Below, piece after piece: positions 42,598-49,396 of a DNA stretch of 64,000 nt. The stretch's first letter is position 1; each line of letters begins with the position of its first letter. The notes under the pieces are model-generated. The model was not told the DNA's origin and did no database searches. It worked only from the letters and a program-made list of their open reading frames with translations. Source of the DNA: Hymenobacter piscis (GTDB lineage Bacteria; Bacteroidota; Bacteroidia; Cytophagales; Hymenobacteraceae); contig NZ_JAHHZN010000003.1 in NCBI RefSeq assembly GCF_018760735.1, forward strand, positions 186,001 through 250,000, in the 5' to 3' direction. The translations under genes were made by a program, and so were the position numbers.

Positions 42598-42702
42598 TAG
42601 AACGTCATGCTGAGCTTGTCGAAGCATCTCGCGTGCTGACGTTGCCAAAGTAATCCAACATCAGCACGCGAGATGCTTCGACAAGCTCAGCATGACGTTC
42701 TA
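42598..42702. repeat. Intergenic inverted repeat, GAACGTCATGCTGAGC type
   Basis: Arms 42598-42643 and 42657-42702 pair over 46 bp with one mismatch, here GACGTT against AACATC, so its polarity is opposite to the copies at 20951 and 38534. The loop is only 13 bp (GCCAAAGTAATCC). It lies just after the mrp stop. Confidence 0.92.
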
Positions 42703-42768
42703 TATAGCTACCAACCCCTGAACTTCTCCCCGCTCCGGCCGGTTTACCGTAGCGTCGGGCGAATGTTC

Positions 42769-42776
42769 TACCTTTG
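42769..42776 (+). promoter_or_regulatory. -7 box TACCTTTG upstream of NifU-C gene
   Basis: A perfect TAnnTTTG, 69 bases before the ATG at 42845, placing an independent promoter after the hairpin. Confidence 0.5.
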
Positions 42777-42844
42777 CTTTCGTATTGCCGACGCTGGCGG
42801 GCACTTTGCCGCCCACCCAGCGTAAAACCCGTGAAATCCCCGTT

Positions 42845-43180
42845 ATGACCGTATCGCCCACCGTGGAAACCCATCCGCTCCTGCCCCGCATCGAACAGGC
42901 CCTGGATACCATCCGGCCCTACCTGGCCGCCGACGGAGGCAACGTGCGCGTGCTGGAAATCACCGACGACATGGTGCTGCGCCTGGAGCTGCTCGGCGCC
43001 TGCGGCACCTGCCCCATGTCGCCGATGACGCTGAAAGCCGGCGTGGAGGAATCGGTGAAGAAGGCCGTGCCCGAAATCCGCGCCGTGGAGGCCATCAACC
43101 TCACGCCTATGTCGGCCCAGCCCGCCGGCCAGACCGGCCACCCCCAGTCGCCCGCGCCGGTACCCACTCCGCAGTTCTAA
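42845..43180 (+). CDS. NifU C-terminal (Nfu-like) iron-sulfur scaffold
   Basis: This 111-residue protein is read from the ATG at 42845. It contains the NifU_C domain: RIEQALDTIRPYLAADGGNV, VLRLELLGACGTCPMSPMTLKAGVEE with the CxxC that bridges a [4Fe-4S] cluster in Nfu dimers, and AVPEIRAVEAI. A Pro/Ala-rich tail of 20 residues follows. It probably acts as a cluster carrier together with the Mrp protein upstream. A terminator at 43202-43242 closes the unit. Confidence 0.95.
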   Translation: MTVSPTVETHPLLPRIEQALDTIRPYLAADGGNVRVLEITDDMVLRLELLGACGTCPMSPMTLKAGVEESVKKAVPEIRAVEAINLTPMSAQPAGQTGHPQSPAPVPTPQF

Positions 43181-43201
43181 GCTTCTTACGTTACATACAG
43201 T

Positions 43202-43242
43202 AGCGCCCCGCTCCTGCCGGTTTCCGGTTGGGGCGGGGCGCT
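43202..43242 (+). terminator. Hairpin after NifU-C gene
   Basis: AGCGCCCCGC (43202-43211) pairs with GCGGGGCGCT (43233-43242); a T-rich stretch follows only at 43247-43263. Probable terminator. Confidence 0.75.
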
Positions 43243-43284
43243 GTGGTATTTGAGACTTTTTAATTATTTATGGCCATCACTAGA

Positions 43285-43734
43285 TTATGGTTTAAAGCTT
43301 TCAAATTCTCTGTCGTAACAAATAGTAGTCTGCTCGAACAGACCTTTCTTCAAAGCGTCAGCATGAACAGCAGATAACTTTTCAAATCTTCTCTTACGAA
43401 GCCTATCGACCTTTCTTAGGCTGTAAAAGCAATATGTCATGTCATACATCATTACAACTTCAACAACATCACAATCTTGCTTCAACTTGATTTCAGCCCA
43501 TTCCATACCGATAAAGCTAAACAACAGACTATCCACTCCTTGCGAAACAGCAATTTTAAATCGGCCATCCATATCAGTTTTGCCGATTGATTCATTTCTG
43601 TGATTAGCAATACTCACCATTGGCAATGTTTCCAGATGCTCAGAAACCACTCTCCCTTGAATGACTCTATTCTGTCCAAAAACTTTCAGGCTTGAAATAA
43701 TTAGAAACAGCGGCAACAGTACAAACAGTCTCAT
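43285..43734 (-). CDS. Carboxypeptidase-regulatory-like domain secreted protein, AT-rich
   Basis: This 149-residue protein has a signal peptide (MRLFVLLPLFLIISSLKVFGQ). Residues of about 24-100 match the CarboxypepD_reg-like beta-sandwich at the front of SusC/TonB receptors: RVIQGRVVSEHLETLPMVSI, IGKTDMDGRFKIAV, DSLLFSFIGMEWAEIKL. Here it stands alone with a basic C-terminal tail (LRKVDRLRKRRFEKL). Its DNA is much richer in A and T than the rest of the window, with rare codons for this genome. That suggests recent transfer or a domain relic from a receptor gene. Confidence 0.82.
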   Translation of the reverse strand: MRLFVLLPLFLIISSLKVFGQNRVIQGRVVSEHLETLPMVSIANHRNESIGKTDMDGRFKIAVSQGVDSLLFSFIGMEWAEIKLKQDCDVVEVVMMYDMTYCFYSLRKVDRLRKRRFEKLSAVHADALKKGLFEQTTICYDREFESFKP

Positions 43735-43901
43735 ATAAACGACGCGTTACAATCCCAAAACACAATTAGAATACTTGACATACTGTCTCTGATTCAAAGG
43801 AACACTTCCGAGCCAGTTGCGGCAATACGCAGCAGGAGCGACGACACAAGATAGCGGCTTCGTAGGATTCCACCCCGCCATCCGCATTCCGCCGGCCCCG
43901 T

Positions 43902-43909
43902 TACCTTTG
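43902..43909 (+). promoter_or_regulatory. -7 box TACCTTTG of the fumarylacetoacetase gene
   Basis: A perfect TAnnTTTG, 30 bases before the ATG at 43939. Confidence 0.5.
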
Positions 43910-43938
43910 CCGCTCCTACCATCAACCACCCCGCCCGC

Positions 43939-45228
43939 ATGGCTAACCCCAACGACCCTTCCCTGCACTCCTGGATTGATATTGCCCCCGGCAGCGACTT
44001 TCCCATTCAGAACCTGCCGTTTGGCGTGTTCGAGACGGAGGAACGCGGCCCAAGGCTGGGCGTAGCCATTGGCGAGTACGTGCTGGATCTGTACGCCGTG
44101 GCCCAGTTCGGCTTTTTCGAGGACCTGGAGCTGGGCGCGAAGATGCCCAAGGTGTTCCGCCGCCGCTCGCTCAACCAGTTTATTGCCTTAGGCCGGCCGG
44201 CGTGGCGGGCCGTGCGCCAGCGCGTCTCGGAGCTGCTGCGCCACGACAGCACCGCGCTCCGCTCGGATGAGGTGATGCGTGAGTGCCTGCTGCGCCAGAC
44301 CGAGGTGCGGATGCTGCGCCCCGTGAAGCCCCACAACTACACCGATTTCTACAGTAGCATCGAGCACGCCACCAACGTGGGCATCATGTTCCGCGACCCG
44401 GCCAACGCCCTGCTGCCCAACTGGCGCCACATTCCCATCGGCTACCACGGCCGGGCCAGCAGCATCGTGGTGAGCGGCACCGATATCCGCCGGCCCAACG
44501 GCCAGCGCAAGGCCCCCGATGCCGCCGCCCCCACCTTCGGCCCCTCGCAGCAGCTGGATTTCGAGCTGGAAGTGGGCTTCATTGTGGGCCAAAGCACCCA
44601 GCTCGGCGACACCGTGCCGATTCAGCACGCCGAGGACCACATCTTCGGGCTGGTGCTGTTCAACGACTGGAGCGCGCGAGACATTCAGAGCTGGGAGTAC
44701 GTGCCGCTGGGGCCGTTCCTGGGCAAGAGCTTCGGCAGCAGCATGTCGGCGTGGGTGGTGACGCTGGATGCGCTGGAGCCGTTCCGGGTGGCCGGGCCAG
44801 TGCAGGAGCCGGAGCCGCTGCTGTACCTGCGCCAGCTGGATCAGCACAACTTCGATGTGCACCTGGAAGTAGACCTGCAGCCCGAAAACGGCCCCGCCAC
44901 CACCATTTCGCGCTCCAACTTCGGGCTCATGTACTGGAGCATGGCCCAGCAGCTCACCCACCAGGCCTCCAACGGCTGCAACCTGCAGGTGGGCGACCTG
45001 TACGCCTCGGGCACCATCTCGGGCGCCACCCCCGACTCGCTGGGCTCCATGCTGGAGCTGGCCTGGCGCGGCACCCGCCCCCTGCCCCTGGCCGACGGCT
45101 CGGAGCGCAAGTTCCTGCTCGATGGCGACACCGTGACCATGCGCGGCTACTGCGAAAAAGACGGCCTGCGCATCGGTTTCGGCGAGGTGACGGGCAAGGT
45201 ACTGCCGGCTCCTCCCCTGTCCTGGTAA
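43939..45228 (+). CDS. fahA: Fumarylacetoacetase
   Basis: This 429-residue enzyme catalyses the last step of tyrosine breakdown, splitting fumarylacetoacetate to fumarate and acetoacetate. Seen: the N-terminal domain with FGVFETEERGPRLGVAIGEY, then catalytic-domain motifs NYTDFYSSIEHATNVG (metal Asp, catalytic His), HIPIGYHGRASSIVVSGT, FELEVGFIVG, LVLFNDWSARDIQSWEYVPLGPF (second metal-ligand cluster), KSFGSSMSAW and NLQVGDLYASGTISG. Length and order match the eukaryote-like FAH. No other tyrosine-pathway gene is adjacent. Transcription ends at the hairpin at 45284-45331. Confidence 0.96.
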   Translation: MANPNDPSLHSWIDIAPGSDFPIQNLPFGVFETEERGPRLGVAIGEYVLDLYAVAQFGFFEDLELGAKMPKVFRRRSLNQFIALGRPAWRAVRQRVSELLRHDSTALRSDEVMRECLLRQTEVRMLRPVKPHNYTDFYSSIEHATNVGIMFRDPANALLPNWRHIPIGYHGRASSIVVSGTDIRRPNGQRKAPDAAAPTFGPSQQLDFELEVGFIVGQSTQLGDTVPIQHAEDHIFGLVLFNDWSARDIQSWEYVPLGPFLGKSFGSSMSAWVVTLDALEPFRVAGPVQEPEPLLYLRQLDQHNFDVHLEVDLQPENGPATTISRSNFGLMYWSMAQQLTHQASNGCNLQVGDLYASGTISGATPDSLGSMLELAWRGTRPLPLADGSERKFLLDGDTVTMRGYCEKDGLRIGFGEVTGKVLPAPPLSW

Positions 45229-45283
45229 ACCCGTTCCGGGCACCCGCCCGCCCCCTGTTGTTTCTTTCGGCAATGCCCTACCG

Positions 45284-45331
45284 CAGCGGCGCCGCCCCCC
45301 GCTCCCTGGTAGCGGTGGGGCGGCGCCGCTG
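45284..45331. terminator. GC-rich hairpin after fumarylacetoacetase gene
   Basis: CAGCGGCGCCGCCCC (45284-45298) pairs perfectly with 45317-45331. No T tract follows, so it is a possible rather than a typical intrinsic terminator. Confidence 0.65.
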
Positions 45332-45507
45332 CCCGTGTAAAGCCCCGCCCCGCCCCCGATTTCCCGCGTTTTCAAGCGCCACCGTAACAACCCTGGGGCA
45401 CGGGGCTCAGTAAGAACAGGGGTCCGGGCCGGGACCGAGCCTGCCTTTTCGCTCCCCCGGAACCCCGACGCCGCTTCCTTTCCTCTGTTCTCTTTTCCAG
45501 AATTTCT

Positions 45508-46662
45508 ATGTTAGCAATGGATTATCGGGGCCCCAAGCGGGTCCGCGCCGTGCAGAAACCCATGCCGGAAATCAAACACCCCCAGGATGCCATTGTGCGC
45601 GTTCTGCGCGCCTGCATCTGCGGTTCCGACCTTCACCTCTACAACGGCAATGTGCCCGACACCCGCGTCGGCTCCACCTTCGGCCACGAGTTTGTGGGCG
45701 AAATAGTGGAAGTTGGCGCCGACGTTACGAAAGTAAAAGTGGGCGACCGGGTTATCGTCCCCTTCAACATTGCCTGCGGCGAATGCCACTTCTGCCGGCA
45801 GCAGATGTACGGCAACTGCCAGGAATCCAACACCGAGTCGGGGGCTATTGGCGGCATCTACGGCTACTCGCACACGGCCGGCGGCTTCAACGGCGGCCAG
45901 GCCGAATACGCCCGCGTGCCCTACGCCAACGTGGGCCCGGTTATCATTCCGACCGATATGGACCTGGACGATGCCGTGATGCTGACCGACGTGATACCCA
46001 CCGGGTACCAGGGGGCCGAAATGGCCGGCATTCAGCCCGGCGATACGGTCGTGGTCTTCGGCGCCGGCCCCATCGGCATTGTGGCCGCCCGCTGTGCCTG
46101 GCTTTTCGGGGCGGGCCGGGTTATCATCATCGATAAGGAGGAATACCGCCTCGATTTTGCGCGTAATTATTCCTACTGCGAAGCCTACAATTTCGAGGAA
46201 GTCGGCGACCCGGTGATGTTCATCAAGAAAATAACCGACTGGATGGGGGCCGACTGCGTAATTGACGCCGTGGGTGCTGAAGCCGCCGGCAACGCGTTGC
46301 AGACCATCACCGGCCGCAAGCTGCTGTTGCAGGCCGGTTCGGCCACGGCCCTGCACTGGGCCATCAATGCCGTAAAAAAGGGCGGCGTGGTGTCGATTGT
46401 GGGCGTGTACGGCCCCACCGACAACCTGGTGCCCATCGGCAACATGATGAACAAGGGCCTCACCATCCGGGGCAACCAGACGTCGGTGAAACGCCTGCTG
46501 CCGCGCCTGATCGACCACGTGCAAAACGGCATACTCGACCCCAAGGGCCTGATTACGCACCGTTTGCCGCTGGAAGAAGTGGCCGATGGTTACCGCATGT
46601 TCTCCGCCAAGCTGGATAACTGCATCAAAACCGTGCTCCTGCCCCCTACCGCCAACCAGTAA
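45508..46662 (+). CDS. Zinc-dependent alcohol dehydrogenase
   Basis: This 384-residue medium-chain dehydrogenase shows the catalytic-zinc motifs CICGSDLHLYNG and FGHEFVGEI, and the structural-zinc cysteines CGECHFCRQQMYGNC. The Rossmann fold reads TVVVFGAGPIGIVAARCAW, followed by IIIDKEEYRL. The closest groups are threonine/sorbitol dehydrogenase-like and glutathione-independent formaldehyde dehydrogenase-like proteins. The substrate is unknown. The start ATG at 45508 fits. A membrane-protein gene follows 12 bp downstream and is probably co-transcribed. Confidence 0.92.
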   Translation: MLAMDYRGPKRVRAVQKPMPEIKHPQDAIVRVLRACICGSDLHLYNGNVPDTRVGSTFGHEFVGEIVEVGADVTKVKVGDRVIVPFNIACGECHFCRQQMYGNCQESNTESGAIGGIYGYSHTAGGFNGGQAEYARVPYANVGPVIIPTDMDLDDAVMLTDVIPTGYQGAEMAGIQPGDTVVVFGAGPIGIVAARCAWLFGAGRVIIIDKEEYRLDFARNYSYCEAYNFEEVGDPVMFIKKITDWMGADCVIDAVGAEAAGNALQTITGRKLLLQAGSATALHWAINAVKKGGVVSIVGVYGPTDNLVPIGNMMNKGLTIRGNQTSVKRLLPRLIDHVQNGILDPKGLITHRLPLEEVADGYRMFSAKLDNCIKTVLLPPTANQ

Positions 46663-46674
46663 CCTCGCCTTCCT

Positions 46675-47223
46675 ATGAAAGATACCGCCCTCAATACCCC
46701 CATCGACCCGAAGACCATTAAAGGCTGGGGCATCGATGCCGATCCTAAGAACGACCCCACCTACCCCATGCGCCACCGCATGAACGTAGGCGAAGACCCG
46801 CAGCCCAACAACCGGCCCGACAACCTGCAGCCCGTTAACACGGAGGTACTCAAGTCGATTGAGCGGCCGAACGTGTCGGCGGTGTTCGGGACGCCCGCCC
46901 CGCCCAGCGGCCTGAGTGGCGCGATTCGGCGCGTGGCCTTCCGCTACAGCGAAAACCAGTACAAACACTGGCTGCCCCTGGTGCTGGCCGACCGGGTGGA
47001 CGTAGTGGAAGGCGTCGTCACGGACCTGTTCCACGGCCAGTTGCCCAACATCTGGGCCGAGAAGGGCTACGACATGGAGTGGAAGCACAACCGCACTGCA
47101 TTCGTCACCAAAATGGCAGCCATTGGGGCCGTGACGGCGGGCCTGGTGGTGTGGCTGTCCAGCAGCCGTAAGAAACAGGAAGCGTACAAGCCCAAGGGCC
47201 GCAACTACCTGAGCCGGTTCTGA
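46675..47223 (+). CDS. Conserved hypothetical protein with one C-terminal transmembrane segment
   Basis: This 182-residue protein starts at the ATG 12 bp after the dehydrogenase gene. The first ~75 residues are polar and Pro/Asp-rich (PIDPKTIKGWGIDADPKNDP, RMNVGEDPQPNNRPDNLQPV). A segment RRVAFRYSENQYKHWLPLVLADRVDVVEGVV follows. A hydrophobic helix (MAAIGAVTAGLVVWLSS, about residues 143-160) precedes a basic end (SRKKQEAYKPKGRNYLSRF). I know no family. Tight spacing suggests it works with the dehydrogenase at the membrane. Confidence 0.85.
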   Translation: MKDTALNTPIDPKTIKGWGIDADPKNDPTYPMRHRMNVGEDPQPNNRPDNLQPVNTEVLKSIERPNVSAVFGTPAPPSGLSGAIRRVAFRYSENQYKHWLPLVLADRVDVVEGVVTDLFHGQLPNIWAEKGYDMEWKHNRTAFVTKMAAIGAVTAGLVVWLSSSRKKQEAYKPKGRNYLSRF

Positions 47224-47249
47224 CCCGTCCTGCCCCGATCTGAATACGC

Positions 47250-47286
47250 AAAAGCCCCTCCGCCGACCTGGCAGAGGGGCTTTTTT
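47250..47286. terminator. Bidirectional terminator between convergent genes
   Basis: AAAAGCCCCTC (47250-47260) pairs with GAGGGGC plus T6 (47274-47286). It serves the membrane-protein gene on plus and acs on minus. Confidence 0.9.
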
Positions 47287-47305
47287 ACGGGCCGGGCCAG
47301 CTGCT

Positions 47306-49231
47306 TTACTTCGCGCCCCGGATGATTTCGTCCACCACGGCCGGGTCGAGCAAAGTAGTTGTGTCGCCGAGGTTGCCGGTTTCGCCCTCGGCCACTTTGC
47401 GCAGGATGCGGCGCATGATTTTGCCGGAGCGCGTCTTGGGCAGGCCCGAAACCAGCTGAATCTTGTCGGGGCGGGCGATTTTACCGATTTCCGCCACCAC
47501 CGTCTCGATAATGCTGGCCTCCACCCGGGGCATGTCGGCCTCGTTACGGCAGGCGCCCTCGCGGCAGATGACGTAGGCGTAGATACCCTGGCCCTTCACG
47601 TCGTGGGGGAAGCCCACCACGGCCGACTCCACCACGTTGGGGTTCTCGTTGATGGCATTTTCGATTTCGGCCGTCCCGAAGCGGTGCCCGCTCACGTTAA
47701 TCACGTCGTCGACGCGGCCGATGATGCGGTAAAGGCCGTTTTCGTCGCGGCGGGCGCCGTCGCCGGTGAAGTAGTAGCCCGGGTAGGGCGCGAAATAAGT
47801 CTGCACGGCCCGGTCGTGGTCGCCGTACGTGGTCCGGATCATGCCCGGCCAGCTCTGCTTGATGGCCAGGTAGCCCTCCTGGTCGTTGCCCTCGATTTCG
47901 GAGCCGTCCTGGTTGAGCAGCACGGGCAGCACGCCCGGCAGCGGCAGACCGGCGCGGGCCGGCACCGAGGGCGTGATGCCGGCCAGGGCCGAAATCATGA
48001 TGCCCCCGGTTTCGGTCTGCCACCAGGTATCCACGATGGGGCAGCGGCCCTTGCCCACGTGCTCGTTGTACCAGTGCCAGGCCTCCGCGTTGATGGGCTC
48101 GCCCACCGAGCCCAGCACCCGCAGCGAGTCGAGGGAGTAGCTGAGCACGTTGTCGAGGGGCTCGGCCATGAGGGAGCGGATGGCGGTGGGCGCGGTGTAG
48201 AAGATGCTCACCGAGTGCTTGTCAATCACCTCCCAGAAGCGCCCGGCGTCGGGGTAGGTTGGAATGCCCTCGAACATGAGGGAGGTGGAGCCGGCCAGCA
48301 GCGGGCCGTAGAGCAGGTAGCTGTGCCCCGTGACCCAGCCGATATCGGCGGTACACCAGTACACGTCGTTCTCCTCCACCTGAAACACGTTGCGGAAGGT
48401 GTAATCGGCCCACACCATGTAGCCGGCGGTGCTGTGCACCACGCCCTTGGGCTTGCCGGTGCTGCCCGAGGTATAGAGAATGAAGAGCGGATCCTCGGCC
48501 TTCATCTCCTCGGCCGGGCAGGTCTTGGCCGCATTATCGGTTTCCTCGTGATACCACACGTCGCGCTCCGGATCCATCTGCACGGGCCAGCCCAGGTGCT
48601 CCACCACCACCACTTTGCGCACCGAGGGGCAGGTTTCGAGGGCCTCATCCACCACGCGCTTCACCGGAATCTGCTTGGTGCCACGGTTGAGGCCGTCGGC
48701 CGTAATGACCAGGGAGGCCTGGGCGTCGTTCACGCGGTCGGCAATGGCAGTGGCCGAGAAGCCGGCAAAAATCACGGAGTGCACCGCCCCGATGCGGGCG
48801 CAGGCCAGCACGGCAATGGCCAGCTCCGGAATCATGGGCATGTAGAGGCAAACCCGGTCGCCCTTCTCCACGCCGTTGTTCATGAGCACGTTGGCAAACT
48901 GGCACACGTGCTGGTAGAGCTCCCGGTAAGTCAGGCGCAGGTGGCGCTCCTTGGGGTCGTTGGGCTCCCAGATCAGGGCCAGCTTGTTGCCGCGGGTGGC
49001 CAGGTGGCGGTCGAGGCAGTTCTCGGTGATGTTGAGGCGGGCCCCGGCGAACCACTCGTTGCGGCCGGCGGCCATGTCCGAGTCCACCACCGTGTCCCAC
49101 TTACGGCGCCAGGTGAAGGGCTCGGCCACGGCGGCCCAGAATTCGGCGGGATGGTGGATGCTCAGGTGGTAGGCCTCGTGGTAACCTTCCAGACTGCGGA
49201 TGCGGGCGTGTTGGGGGTTGGGGGTAGACAT
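47306..49231 (-). CDS. acs: Acetyl-CoA synthetase
   Basis: This 641-residue enzyme activates acetate with ATP and CoA to acetyl-CoA in the cytoplasm. Seen: ANL-family core motifs DPLFILYTSGSTGKPKGVVHSTAGYMV, DIGWVTGHSYLLYGPL, VDTWWQTETGGIM, GYYFTGDGARRDENGLYRIIGRVDDVINVSGHR and the C-terminal catalytic Lys in LPKTRSGKIMRRILRK. That lysine is the usual site of reversible acetylation. Length is typical. It is the last gene of the minus-strand carboxylate locus, 165 bp after the PrpE-like gene. It probably consumes acetate brought in by the upstream carriers. Confidence 0.96.
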   Translation of the reverse strand: MSTPNPQHARIRSLEGYHEAYHLSIHHPAEFWAAVAEPFTWRRKWDTVVDSDMAAGRNEWFAGARLNITENCLDRHLATRGNKLALIWEPNDPKERHLRLTYRELYQHVCQFANVLMNNGVEKGDRVCLYMPMIPELAIAVLACARIGAVHSVIFAGFSATAIADRVNDAQASLVITADGLNRGTKQIPVKRVVDEALETCPSVRKVVVVEHLGWPVQMDPERDVWYHEETDNAAKTCPAEEMKAEDPLFILYTSGSTGKPKGVVHSTAGYMVWADYTFRNVFQVEENDVYWCTADIGWVTGHSYLLYGPLLAGSTSLMFEGIPTYPDAGRFWEVIDKHSVSIFYTAPTAIRSLMAEPLDNVLSYSLDSLRVLGSVGEPINAEAWHWYNEHVGKGRCPIVDTWWQTETGGIMISALAGITPSVPARAGLPLPGVLPVLLNQDGSEIEGNDQEGYLAIKQSWPGMIRTTYGDHDRAVQTYFAPYPGYYFTGDGARRDENGLYRIIGRVDDVINVSGHRFGTAEIENAINENPNVVESAVVGFPHDVKGQGIYAYVICREGACRNEADMPRVEASIIETVVAEIGKIARPDKIQLVSGLPKTRSGKIMRRILRKVAEGETGNLGDTTTLLDPAVVDEIIRGAK

Positions 49232-49396
49232 AAGATGAAGGGTTAGTTGTGTGCTGCCGGCTACTGGCCGTCCGCTTTCGTGCTCGAAAACCGACGCTTA
49301 AGACCCGGCAGCCAGACAGCAGTGGGAGAAAGAGAGTAAAGAAGTGGTCCTTGAATCCGAAACGGGCGCCTTCCGCTCCTGGCTGAGCGCTGCCGG

